Origin: Dermatemys mawii
Taxonomy: Eukaryota; Chordata; Testudines; Dermatemydidae
NCBI GenBank assembly: GCA_007922305.1
Contig: ML677373.1
Span: 16,684,242 to 16,748,241, forward strand
Reading direction: 5' to 3'
Length of the DNA stretch: 64,000 nt
Below, piece by piece: positions 22,608 to 32,826 of this stretch. The notes beneath the pieces are model-generated. The model did no database searches and was not told the DNA's origin. It was given only the letters and a program-made list of their open reading frames with translations. The translations under genes and the position numbers were made by a program. How positions within the stretch are numbered: the first letter of the stretch is position 1; each line of letters begins with the position of its first letter.

Positions 22608-22860
22608 AAGGACTACTTGGTCCACCAAATCCTTGACTCTCAGCAATTTAGGGAAAGGCTCCAGTACCTGGTGGACTGTGAAGGCTACAGTCTGGAAGAG
22701 CGGTCTTGGGAACTGGAAGAGCACATCTATTACACAAGTTTCATCGAGCCTGAGAAACTGGGCCCTGGGTGTCAGGGTGAGGGTACTGCCAGAAATCAGG
22801 GATTGCAGCACAGCCAGTCTCTGGGCAACCTAACAAGCACAGCTGGCTTGTAGGAGGCAA
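22608..22860 (+). pseudogene. Ty3/Gypsy chromodomain remnant (end of pol)
   Basis: The frame starting at 22617 encodes ILDSQQFRERLQYLVDCEGY and EERSWEL. This matches the Gypsy/chromovirus chromodomain pattern (xILDSRxxRGxxQYLVDWEGYGxEERSW). The Trp before EGY is Cys here, while Tyr17, Tyr24 and Trp31 of the open frame are kept. In intact elements the domain sits at the integrase C-terminus and steers insertion to chromatin. The frame carries on for about 40 more codons without features. Upstream integrase sequence is not readable. A decayed relic. Confidence 0.75.
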
Positions 22861-23180
22861 CTTGATCAATGGGAAGAGTCAGCAAACCAGCTCCTGTGCC
22901 CAGCAGCAGCATTTGAGTGGCTGCTCAAAGCATTCACCCACAGCTGTGATAGTTCCTAGGCCTGCCTGTTCCCAGCCTTGTATTCTGCTCTGCTGCTGCC
23001 GTGATCCTTGCCTTGCCCCTGTCTTGCCTCACTCTAGATAGCCCGGCTCTGACCTTTGACTTCTGACTCTGGCTTGGATTCTTGGTCTGGTACCTGACCT
23101 CGGACTCTGAGCTCCTATTCCTGACTGACGATTCCTGCTCCAACCAGTAGGCATGACTGCCCACATCCCAGTCTCTGACA
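22861..23180 (+). mobile_element. Probable 3' untranslated/LTR region of the Gypsy relic
   Basis: Follows the chromodomain directly. It has the pyrimidine-rich, TGAC-repeated texture (GACCTTTGACTTCTGACTCT, then TACCTGACCTCGGACTCTGA) that I associate with the 3' end of reptile Gypsy elements. No second LTR or target duplication found, so the boundary is a guess. Confidence 0.5.
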
Positions 23181-24272
23181 GGAAGAAGGTGTTTGGAAGA
23201 GACGTATACATTTACTATCAGCAGCCATTTCAAAAATAACCAGTATGTTGCACTTGCTTTTGAAGGTTTGTGAGGTTCTCAGATACCACAGTAGTAGGGA
23301 CGAACAAGTAAATAGATTTCCTGTGTCCTAGGCTTTAAGCACAAGATCCTCCTCCCCTAACCTAAAGGATCAGTTTGCCTCCATTATCCAGACCAGCTTG
23401 CATGGCTGCAATATTAATATGAAAACTTTTGCTAGCAAGTGTAATGTTAACACACAAATTCCAGGAAAAAGCCAGGTCGGGGAAGGGGGGAATAAATAAA
23501 GTGATTGGACTTTAAGGACTTGAAGCACAAATTATGTAGTGCAACCTGAAATCTTCCACTCCCCGCTTTATTCCATTTTACTTTAGGAGCCACATGCTGA
23601 CTGGCCAGCTGGTTTTTGATTTTCATTGGGCTTGGACTCTGCTGTAACAGCTGGGCCTTGACATTCTCAGGAACAATTCCCATAATTTATTTCCTTCACT
23701 AGTGCCCTCACTCAGCAAATGTGCTTTGTCCAAGCAGTCCTTCTGTTGTATCTTTATTTTTGCAAGTACATGGTAACCTGCACCCACTGTTTTCCTCAAA
23801 GACTTACAGGTAACTGTTAAGCTCCCAGAATGAATTCAAACCTGTGGTTCCCTGAATTGTGTGCTTCAGAATTTCTAGAATTTCAGCACCCCTTTCTATT
23901 GTAAAGATAAATGGCGTAACTATCTTCTCTTAAATCTGTAATGATTTAAAATGTAGCTATAGCATTATGTGATTTCCATCAAGCTTTAAGTGATTGTTTT
24001 ATCTCCCTAAGAGTAGATCTTTAAATGAATTTCAATATTCTGACACACCACATCCTCGAAAGGACAGGTACAGAAAATCAGAACTTTCTGACTGCATTTA
24101 AATCACTATCTGATTGTATCAAGTGCTGTTGAGAGATCTCCAATAACCCAACCAAATCCCAATTTGGGGAAATAAATTATGGCCCTTAAAACATTTCCCT
24201 GCTAGTGTCATTTAGAGAGGTTACACACTTCCTGTCCTAAGCTGCCAAGAAGAGGTGCTGTTAAGTGTGTAT
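23181..24272. other. Intergenic, no gene seen
   Basis: No repeat or coding frame recognised. Confidence 0.4.
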
Positions 24273-24557
24273 GGGCTGGTCTTCACTAGCGCGGAGGATC
24301 GACTGTATATACGCAATTTCAGCTACGTTAATAACGTAGCTGAAATCGGAGTATCTACAGCCGACTTACCTGCCGTCCTCACGGCGGCGGCGGGCGGCAG
24401 CGCGCTCCCCTGTCGACTCCAGCTTGCGCCTTTTGGCAAGCTGGAGTTACGGAGTCGACGGGAGCGCTGCTGGCGATCGATTTATCGCGTCTTGATGAGA
24501 CGCAATAAATCGATCGCCATAAGATCGATCTCTCCCCACGCTAGTGAAGACAAGCCC
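24273..24557 (-). mobile_element. Compound-hairpin MITE (Harbinger-like), copy A
   Basis: 285 bp with ends GGGCTGGTCTTCACTAGC and CTAGTGAAGACAAGCCC, flanked by TAT on both sides (24270-24272, 24558-24560). A 3-bp duplication fits PIF/Harbinger. It contains three hairpins: 24316-24346 (15-bp arms, 1-nt loop), 24400-24470 (GTCGACTCC / GGAGTCGAC with an inner CTCCAGCTTGC / GCAAGCTGGAG), and 24472-24518 (GGCGATCGATTTAT / ATAAATCGATCGCC). Inverted in order relative to copies B and C. The ORF across it is incidental. Confidence 0.85.
24316..24346. repeat. Perfect 15-bp palindrome within MITE copy A
   Basis: ATTTCAGCTACGTTA and its exact reverse complement, separated by one base. The same hairpin occurs in copy B near 46097-46128 with one change. 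Confidence 0.9.
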
Positions 24558-24560
24558 TAT

Positions 24561-26104
24561 CATACTCCATTCCAGAGAACGCTGCATTTCAGTAGTAGAT
24601 TTTCTGTTCCTTTCATGCCCTCAGGAAGGGGGAAGAATGGAAGGAGATAGTAGGATCTCATAAGGTTTATTTTTAGGGCTAAGTTCATGTAACTGTAAGA
24701 AATATTGACAGATGATCTGCCTCTGTGGTTTCAAACAAAACTTTTTTTCAGGAATACATATTCCATCAGGGATAAATAAGTGCAAGAGAGAGAATCTAAA
24801 GAATACATTCATATAGTGTCACTCCAGACACTTGGGGTCTGATGCAAAGCCCATTGAAGTAGATGGAAAGCTCTGATTAAGCAAACAGTATTGCTCCAGT
24901 TCTTTCTAATGCAGGCAATAATTCTCTTCGCATACCCTTCCCTGCTCCTGAAATTACACATCATCTGTATTTTCCCCTTGCCATAGTCAGTGTTGAGATC
25001 AATAGGAAACATAGATACTGAACAGGTGGATTACTGTATGGATGGGAGATCATTTTGTCCCTAAGCATTTTTGTTTTTCTTTTAGGGCGATTAAAAAAAA
25101 TAGAATTGTTTGGAAGAGTCAAGAAGCCACTGACAGAATTATCCCATGTACTGAAAATGTTTCTCTTCTTTCCTCGTGATGTATCTAACTCTAGGTATGC
25201 TTCTTGTATTCCTGGGAGTGTAGACTGTCTGAATGGCGTGATTGTGTGATTTGACTGGATCATCTCAAAAACTGAACAAGGTTTTGTGTGGGGCGACATC
25301 TCATCTTGCATTTACCCCCAGCACAGGATACTATTTACCCCTTTGCATGGGATGAATGACACTTTGGCACATTACTGTAGAATAGGGTAATATTTAAGAT
25401 AAAGACTGTCTAAAACCACTTATTTTCTCCATATTATAATTTAGAAATGGAGCAGCTTTTATTTTTCCATAATTTTCATAATTATAATTCAGAATTTCCC
25501 AGTAGACAACTGCACCAATCCAAACCAATGAATTAAAGTAGCTGGTTTTGGACATTTCTAATGAACATAGCTGACGTACCTATATCTGACTTTGACACTA
25601 TATTAAGCGGTCATCACACTTACCACAATATTTATATTTATATTTGAGACTTAATACTAGTTCCAGGATGATGTTCTATGGCTGTCATTTTAACTGGGAT
25701 TCCTTTAACTCTGTGGATAATTCCCTCCTGTCCTGTAGCGTCAGATCTCTGAAGACAATGCTCCTGGTTACTGAACATCCTGTTAGTGAAATCTATTCAG
25801 ATATGATATCCTTCTGCAGAAAAAGCCACAGTTTGGGTTGGATCAGAATGATGTGTTCCCTTTGTTTCTATCATAGTTCCCTTTATTTTGCAGCTCACAG
25901 CTTGCACAGGTTCGTAAAAATTTTATTCATCTTTTGAAAATGTTGATATTCCCAGCATCATTGGTGTAGAAAGAGTTATAGGAATTCAAATGATGGCGTT
26001 ACTGTTATATGTACCACCAACTTCACAAATAAGGCCCCATGAAATAATAATGTTCAATTCCATGCATGACAGATTTTCACAATATTTCTATTTCCAGCTG
26101 TGGA
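24561..26104. other. Intergenic, no gene seen; short palindrome fragment near 24832-24890
   Basis: 24832-24890 (GGGGTCTGATGCAAAGCCCA, then TTGAAGTAGATGG) looks like half of the AGGCCTGATC-type palindrome seen at 443-505. Nothing else recognised. Confidence 0.4.
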
Positions 26105-26290
26105 GATGGTAGCTCAGTGAGGGTTGTATGCTCGTCAGCTCTCTCAGGCTAAGCAGGCTTGAGATAGGTCAGTGTTTACATGGGAAATGTCTTGGGAGTA
26201 CCCAGATGCTGCAGGAAGAAGAGTGGGTAGCATTCTTCCCATTTAATCAGTCTTGAACCAATGTCTGTGCCAAGGGGCACTTTGGAATTA
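26105..26290 (+). mobile_element. 5S-rRNA-derived SINE, copy 1
   Basis: GGCTAAGCAGGCTTGAGATA, then TCAGTGTTTACATGGGAAAT and GGGAGTACCCAGATGCTGCA follow the order of the internal promoter region of a 5S rRNA gene (box A, intermediate element TGGATGGGAGAC, box C). The copy is diverged and runs on into a non-5S body. 5S-headed SINEs (SINE3/AmnSINE type) are known in amniotes. Subfamily not determined. Confidence 0.6.
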
Positions 26291-26319
26291 GAAGAAATGT
26301 CTTTTGGATATGGGGCAAA

Positions 26320-26630
26320 ACAAAAGTTCTGGCTGGCTTGAGCAGACAGAGAAATTATTTTTTCCCATGGAAAAATTTCCAAAAATACCCAAAACACTTT
26401 TGGTTTTCATTAAAAAAAAACCTGAACATGAACATAAACAAAATGTCTGTATTTCCACCTTTTTGATAAAAAGGCAACTATTTTTTGTTCAAAACAATTT
26501 GTGTGTGAGGAGAAAAATTCATTTTTTTTCTGTTGGCATTGGGCTTTTGGTGCACAGTCCAGCATTGTAACATTAAATTCTGCCCATTTGAAGTCCCCTT
26601 GTAGTTCCAAATGGAACAAAATACTTTTCA
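26320..26630. mobile_element. AT-rich hAT-like MITE, degraded copy
   Basis: CTGGCTGGCTTGAGCAGA near the left side, then ATGGAAAAATTTCCAAAAAT and similar A/T runs. Same texture as 38791-39130. Ends not defined. Confidence 0.4.
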
Positions 26631-26735
26631 TTTCCTAACCTTAACTTGCTGGCTGGCTTTCCTGTGTGCTGTTAAATAGTACATTTGTTTCACCCCAGAA
26701 GTGGTTGCAATTCAGTAATGAGTAAAGAAATAATA

Positions 26736-26748
26736 GGGCCAGACCTGA
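26736..26748. repeat. Left piece of a palindromic MITE split by the solo LTR
   Basis: GGGCCAGACCTGA. It rejoins 27966-28042 once the LTR and one copy of CCTGA are removed, giving a family-typical palindrome whose other end is GGATCCGGCCC. Confidence 0.75.
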
Positions 26749-27240
26749 TGTGGTGTTGTTGACATGAACTGTGACCGTATAGATCATTGTTGCAACCAGG
26801 GTCCTATGGTTGCACCAGGTCTTGTACAGAGGAGGTTAAGTGGGGTGTCTGTGGAAAGATTGTAGTTTGCTGGTTATGATTATGCTGTCTGTGTGTATTA
26901 TTTTTGTATTTGAAGTTATGAATATTGGCTATGTACTTGTATCTCAATGTGTTTGAGTCTAAGTAGTCTCAGTGAAGCATTTGGTCAAATTCTTGAGAAA
27001 GCACTAGTCTCAGTAAGTGCCCAAACAAGAAACACTTAACTGACAATGGACTTTGGGAGACACCAATCCACATCCGAGCTCTCCTGGGAATGTTCAAACT
27101 AACATGTAAACAATGGTGTCGGTCTGCAAAAAGCTGAATTATTCATAGACATGTGACTTGCCCAGGTGGCTACAGACTCCATCCAGTTGCTGTGATCTTG
27201 CACAGAAGAACAAAGGGGTTTCCACCCTCAAGAGGGAAAA

Positions 27241-27248
27241 TATAAAAG
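27241..27248 (+). promoter_or_regulatory. TATA box of the solo LTR
   Basis: TATAAAAG within the LTR. Transcription would start roughly 25-30 bp downstream, near CTCCATTTTGTC. Whether it is still used is unknown. Confidence 0.6.
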
Positions 27249-27555
27249 GGCCTGGAAGCCTCTCCATTTTGTCTTCAGATGGCTCTCTCCAGCCCAAAAA
27301 CATGTCTGAAAGAAACTGGAACAAGGGACTGTAACTATGGCGGCGGGGTGGTGAGTGATTGCTAGACCCAGATTAGGAGGGAGTCTAGTCTGTGAAAGAA
27401 GTTTATTGGAACATCTCTGAGGGTAAGATTTACCTGCATTCAATTTCCTACTGTATTAGGCTTAGACTTCCGTGTATTTGTTTTATTTTGCTTGGTAACT
27501 TACTTTGTTCTGTCTGTTATTACTTGGAATCACTTAAATCCTACTTTTAATATTT

Positions 27556-27561
27556 AATAAA
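27556..27561 (+). promoter_or_regulatory. Polyadenylation signal of the solo LTR
   Basis: AATAAA preceded by a T-rich stretch. It marks the R region end in this LTR. Confidence 0.6.
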
Positions 27562-27965
27562 ATCACTCTTGCTTATAAATTAACCCAGAGTAAGTAATTA
27601 AATGCTGGGGGAGCAAACAACTGTGCATATCTCTCTATCAGTGTTATAGAGGGTGGACAATTTATGACTTTACCCTGTATAAGCTTTATACAGAGTATAA
27701 CGGATTTATTTGGGGTTTGGATCCCATTGGGAGCTGGGTGTCTGGGTGCTAGAGATAGGAGAACTTCTTAAGCTGTTTTCAGTTAAGTCTGCAGCTTGTG
27801 GGGGATGAGATTCAGACCTGGGTCTATGTTTGCAGCAAGCTAGCATATATGGCTCAACAATAGAGGGTACTGAAGTCCCAAGCTGGCAAGGGAAATGGGC
27901 TCAGAGTTAGTCTCAGCACATCAGGTGACAGTCCCAAGGGGGTTTCTGTGACCCAACCCATCACA

Positions 27966-28042
27966 CCTGAGTTGGTGCAAAATGTGTAGCTCTGTTGAAG
28001 TCATGGAGCTATACCAACTGGTGGCAGCTAAGGATCCGGCCC
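27966..28042. repeat. Right piece of the palindromic MITE split by the LTR
   Basis: Contains GTGTAGCTCTGTTGAAGTCA, then GGAGCTATACCAACTGGTGG, and ends GGATCCGGCCC, the complement of the left end at 26736-26748. Confidence 0.75.
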
Positions 28043-28565
28043 TTCATTTCTACAGGCTGACTTAGAAATTTATTTTCTAAATGATACTTGACTTTTGTTA
28101 AGACCCTAAATAGGCTCAGTGGCCATGTAACATTGTTCTTAACACCTAACAACTGGCTTCAAGATCATCTATAGAGCTAATATAGGTACTGTAATTAAGC
28201 TTTTCAAGCTTCAGGCAGGACACTTCAGCTATCGTGGTTACCTTAGCATTTTCTGTGGTTACTAGCAAAGGATGGGAGGGTTGTCTCATTAAGATATTTA
28301 TCGTATTTTAAAAAATCTAGGTTTTAATGCCTGTGTATTGCTATTGACTGTATAAAACCATCATTTTAACTGGATTTACTCACACATTACAAGTTCATAA
28401 ATAATACTTTGTAGACCTTCCAGGGTTCAGAATGCCATTCGGAGACAGATGATATACTGTGCCCTACTGCTGCAATCTAATGTGTTACCTTTTCATCTCA
28501 GGTTGCTATCCCTGGGGTATTCGGATGCTATCAGTTGTCAGTTTCTTGTGTATTGTTTCTTCCAG
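28043..28565. other. Intergenic (intron-like), nothing recognised
   Basis: AT-rich sequence leading into the pyrimidine-rich acceptor-like TATTGTTTCTTCCAG at 28551-28565. Confidence 0.35.
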
Positions 28566-28794
28566 CAGAAGCTCAGCAAGTGGAAGATGACAGAACCAAA
28601 GCTTTGTCTGCTTTAGGGGAGCAACAGAACTCCAATGATGACATAAGAGTCTGCGTTCATCTGGGAATCTCAGACAAAGCAGCCTGGAGGAAAAGCATTT
28701 CTGTCGAAGAAGGTTTGTTTCAGCTAAAGCCCAAAGAGTACCAGAAGCAAAAACCACTGAGTAGACCGGCAAAGAGAAGCTGAAGCCACTGCAT
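28566..28794 (+). other. Candidate exon of an unidentified transcript
   Basis: 229 nt bounded by an acceptor (TATTGTTTCTTCCAG, ending 28565; a second CAG ends at 28568) and a strong donor (GTGAGT, 28795-28800). One frame is open from upstream of the acceptor to a TGA at 28781-28783, just before the donor. It encodes about 72 residues, mixed charged and polar, ending KQKPLSRPAKRS. I do not recognise the protein. If coding, this would be a last coding exon with a downstream UTR intron. It could equally be a non-coding RNA exon or chance. The antisense frame (28506-28871) overlaps it entirely and is taken as a shadow. Confidence 0.3.
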
Positions 28795-28800
28795 GTGAGT

Positions 28801-30508
28801 ATCCTTTCATGATTTTTAAATCTGGTTTGTTTTCCTTTTAAGATGAGCAGACGGGGAGGTGAAAACCTCATGTAGAAATAAATGCAGAGTGGAAGTGCAA
28901 AACTTGCATTTCCCTAAATAATGTTAATCAAATGTGAAGTGTTAGGCATATACCTTCTATCTGCTCTCTAAATATGTGGATCAAACTGTACAAAGAATGG
29001 ATTTTAAAATTTTTGCAAAGGCAGAAAATTCCCTGTCATTTAGCCTGACAAGTGTCTACAGACATATTGGTCACACAGGTGCTTATTAGCAAGGTGTTTG
29101 TAAAGGATTTTGGATCAATTGATTTTCATGCAACCTGAAGACCAATAGGAGCAGCATTCAGGGAGGCTCTTATTCATTATGTCTGTCTGTAAGGTTAGCG
29201 ACATCTTCACTGTTTTTAGCAACTGCCAAGTCTATGGAAGTATGGGTTAATTTCCTTTAATATCGGGGTGAATGCAACTAAGCTAGCCCAGTGAGGAAAC
29301 TGGCAGCATGGAGCAAATACACCTGTTTTTAATGGTACACCTGAGACTGAATTTATAGTATTATGGACCATTTTTGTTTCGGTTGGTTTTTCAGGGGGTG
29401 GGCAGGGAGGTGCAAAAGAGGGTGAATGTGGGTTTGCACTTCCTGAAAGTTTGAGCATAAATGACTTTATAGATCTAAACGTGCTCAGTCCTGAAAGGTG
29501 GGAGGTGAGGCTGCTCCACAGGACCAGACCTTAAGAAATGATCCCCACAAATCTAATAGATGCCTCGAGCGCTTAGGTTTTGCGAGAGCCTATGGGTCTG
29601 CTATAGTAGTGCAGCACTGCCACTCTTGGCAGTAATTACGGGGAGCCGTATTGACAGCTGTACTGCAGCCACTTGGATCTTTGCATGTTTCAGAAATTGG
29701 TGTGGATGTTGTAAGAAAGAACGGGGGAATCATGTAGCCTGAGTTCATGTACTATTGAAACATTTGCCTGTATTTTGCCATAGTTCACTGAGGTGCTGTG
29801 GGGAAATACAGTGATTCATATAGCAGTATTCTCATGGAGACTGCTCGTGCAGTGGAAAGCTTGCCCTGTACATTCATGTACAATTCAAACAAACGCCTTG
29901 GAAATAGCACTATTTACGTGCCTGTGTCTTCGCAATATACGGCAGGTGAAACACGATATTGATGTCTTTTTAATGCTGACTTGGGGATATTACCCCTAGA
30001 TCCTGACCAGAGTTTGGTAAAATAAAGAATGTCCCTGGAGAATTCATCCCAAATCTGATTCTGAGACCACTGGGTACTGGGATAGGAACATAGTCCCTCG
30101 GCTTAAAATGGTCCTAGCAACCTGAGTGTTGTGAAATGAATTCATGGCCTCAATCCAGTTGCAACTGGAGAGTTGTTTGTCACAACTGGCATCATAATGG
30201 CCACCCTCCATTAGCAGAAACATTAAGGGCTGGGTAGTTATGGAGATTTATGTGTTCCACTCACTGCAGAATAGGGCAATGCTATATAGGTTGATCAGTG
30301 TGGGGGTAAGCTTTCTGTGCCACTGCCCATAGGTCCTAAATTTAAATGGAACCACAGTCTCCAAGGCCATGTCTACACACTTAAAATTTCTCATGCAACT
30401 CCACTGGTGATAGTAATGATCAGAGTACCAATGTACACTGGACACTGGCAGTTCAGCCACCATGGCCTCTAACCCTGTTCCCAGCAGGTTTACAAGACAT
30501 GGGGTAAC
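28801..30508. other. Intergenic, no gene seen
   Basis: 30365-30390 has a GCCATGTCTACACACTT stretch like one end of the Harbinger-like MITEs. No other structure recognised. Confidence 0.35.
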
Positions 30509-30640
30509 ATTTTCAAAAGTACCTCAATGACTTCGGAGCCTGTCCCATTTTCAGAAATGTCTTCAACACTTGGGAGCCTAGGTCTCATTGAAAGTCAAAG
30601 GGACGTAGGAGCGTAGGTGTCTTAGACACTTTTCAAAATG
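30509..30640. repeat. Palindromic MITE (CATTTTCAAAAGT ends)
   Basis: The outer ends CATTTTCAAAAGT and ACTTTTCAAAATG are inverted repeats. The centre has GGAGCCTAGGTCTCATTGAA and AGTCAAAGGGACGTAGGAGC. A sister copy is at 43821-43905. Confidence 0.6.
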
Positions 30641-30849
30641 GGATTTAGGGATGGGATTTTGAAAATGTTTCCCACGTTGATTAAAACACAAGATTTGCTT
30701 TGTGCTCTAGAGCTTTCACCTTTGTTACCACTAGTGAAGCTGCACCAGAAGGAGCAACAATGGGAAACATTAAGAAAAGGCCCTGGCCCAAGACCTTCAC
30801 AAGGGCAATCCGCACTTTTAAGTTGGTTGAATAGGAAGTTTTAAAGAAG

Positions 30850-31110
30850 AGAGCCTCTGCCTAGAGTGGGTTGGAAAATATCCCCCCTCCTGCCCCCCAA
30901 AAAGCTCTGTTTTTGGCATCTAAAAACATTTAGGCCTAAAACTCTCAAAAACAGGCCAAAAAATGACTGAAAACTGCCTTTTAGAAGGAGATTTTCACTT
31001 TTCCCACAAAAAATCCCAAAATATTTAAGGAAAGCAAACATTTACCACATACATTTTTGCTTCATTGAAAATCCAGTGTTCCATCAATAAAAAAGTCTCA
31101 GTGGAATGCT
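30850..31110. mobile_element. AT-rich hAT-like MITE, degraded copy
   Basis: GGAGATTTTCACTTTTCCCA, CCAAAATATTTAAGGAAAGC and related A/T runs of the family described at 38791-39130. Boundaries approximate. Confidence 0.4.
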
Positions 31111-31756
31111 TTTGCCCACCCCTTCCTGTAACCACTAATTTTCCAAGTATTGTCAAAGACTTTTAGTTGCATGGTTCCCTCTTATGTCAATACAGCCACA
31201 CCTCACACTAAGATTTGAGAATGTAGCTGTTAGGATTATACACTGTATTCAATATTGCTGTTCAGCACTTCTCAGAAAATTCTGAAAACAGTTTTTCATT
31301 GCCTCAAGTTAACAATTTTAGTAATAATGTTCATTAGCTTCAAATATTCATTAACTCATTTGCTACATTTTAGTGGGGAGTTATTAATTGCATTGGGTAG
31401 GATGATGGATAATTAAGACACTGGAAGTTTTATGCTGGGCTGTATATTTATCAAAAAAGAACACATTGCTAAAAAAAAGTCAGATGGGATTGAATGCATA
31501 ATTGAATAGAATAATTACCCTGTCTTCGAGACTCAGAACCACATATGTCTGTCTTTCCCCCACCCTGTCTTCAATATTCTCCTTATTTATATTCTTCTGA
31601 TATTTCACAAATAAAGGGCTATGTGAAGTCTTTGATCTGTGCACTGGGAATTCTGCAAATGGATCATGGGCAAAAATCCTACAGTTTATTACATCCAAAG
31701 CATGTTTGGCCTTGAATGCATGATAATTTAGTTTTTAATGCTAATCGTCTTTTATC

Positions 31757-31907
31757 TAGAAAGAGCATGCTGTCAGGTCCAGCATGTTAAGTAAGCATGA
31801 TCAATGCTTGGATGGGAGACGATGAAGAAACACATGGATGTTGCAGAAATGGGGTTGGAGATTCAGTAGGTGATACTCTTCCCTCTTGGGTCAGTGTTCA
31901 CTCAGTA
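31757..31907 (+). mobile_element. 5S-rRNA-derived SINE, copy 2, interrupted by a PLE
   Basis: ATGCTTGGATGGGAGACGAT is a clear match to the 5S intermediate element. GATTCAGTAGGTGATACTCT, CCCTCTTGGGTCAGTGTTCA and a diverged box A (GTTAAGTAAGCATGATC) accompany it. It stops where the PLE begins at 31908. Any tail would lie after 32736. Confidence 0.7.
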
Positions 31908-32736
31908 CCAGAGGGGTAGCCATGTAAGTCTGGATCTGCAAAAGCAACAAAGGGTCCTGTGGCACCTTATACACTAACAGATGTATTGGAGCATAAGCTT
32001 TTGTGGGTGAATACCCATTTGGTTGAATGCATGCAGTGGAAATGATCAGAGGCAGGTATAAATATGTAGGCAGGAATCAGGCTAGAGATAACGAGGTTAG
32101 TTCTATCAGGGAGGATGAAGCTCTCTTCTAGCAGTTGATCTGGAGGTGTGAACAGCAAGGGAGGAGAAACTGCTTTTGTAGTTGGTTAGCTCAGGATTAA
32201 ATAAAGACCTTGGATGGCTAGCCAACTAGCTAGCCTCATCCTCCCTGACTGAACTAACCTTGTTATCTCTAGCCTGATTCCTTCCTATGTATTTATACTT
32301 GCCTCTGGTTATTTCCACTGCATGCATCTGATGAAGTGGGTATTCACCCATGAAAGCTTATGCTTTAATACATCTGTTAGTCTATAGCAGGGGTAGGCAA
32401 CCTATGGCATGGGTGCCGAAGGCGGCACGAGAGCTGATTTTCAGTGGCACTCACACTGTCTGGATCTTGGCCACCGGTCCAGGGGGCTCTGCATTTTAAT
32501 TTAATTTTAAATGAAGTTTCTTAAACATTTTAAAAACCTTATTTACTTTATATGAAACAACAGATTAATTATATATTATAGACTTATAGAAAGAGACCTT
32601 CTAAAAATGTTAAAATGTATTACTGGCACACAGAACCTTAAATTAAAGTGAATAAATGAAGACTCAGCACATCACTTCTGAAATGTTGCTGATCCCTGGT
32701 CTATAAAGTGCCACAGGACTCTCTGTCGCTTTTGCA
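31908..32736. mobile_element. Foldback Penelope-like element lacking the endonuclease, carrying a hAT insertion
   Basis: The left arm (31908 to about 32190; GGGGTAGCCATGTAAGTCTG, AGCATAAGCTTTTGTGGGTG, AGAGATAACGAGGTTAGTT) is matched by an inverted right arm from about 32218 (AACTAACCTTGTTATCTCTA, CATGAAAGCTTATGCTTTAA). The right arm resumes after the inserted hAT and ends CTCTGTCGCTTTTGCAG. Only about 30 bp lies between the arms, and the GIY-YIG region is missing. The arm family differs from 7656 and 18275 in the interior but shares the terminal motifs. Confidence 0.75.
32388..32698. mobile_element. hAT MITE inserted in the PLE right arm
   Basis: 311 bp with ends CAGGGGTAGGCAAC and GTTGCTGATCCCTG. 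Flanking octamers are GTCTATAG (32380-32387) and GTCTATAA (32699-32706), identical at 7 of 8. The interior is AT-rich without an ORF. Ends and 8-bp duplication identify hAT. Confidence 0.85.
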
Positions 32737-32826
32737 GTATTCTTTCAATGTCCCTAGCAATGGACAAAGGAACCTTGTGCTTCTGGATGTGCCATCTTTT
32801 ACCCAAGATGTAAAACGACTGTCCTG

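Larger units (their letters stand above)
26749..27965 (+). mobile_element. Solo LTR of an endogenous retrovirus-like element
   Basis: 1217 bp starting TGTGGTG and ending CATCACA (TG...CA with a short inverted repeat), flanked by CCTGA at 26744-26748 and 27966-27970. A TATA box (TATAAAAG, 27241-27248) and a polyadenylation signal (AATAAA, 27556-27561) lie about 310 bp apart in the right order for U3-R-U5 on the plus strand. No internal retroviral genes are present, so the provirus was reduced by LTR-LTR recombination. The 5-bp duplication does not by itself settle the retroviral class. Confidence 0.85.

Noticed and set aside
24255..24650. 131-codon forward frame
   Set aside because: It runs through the compound-hairpin MITE and is explained by it.
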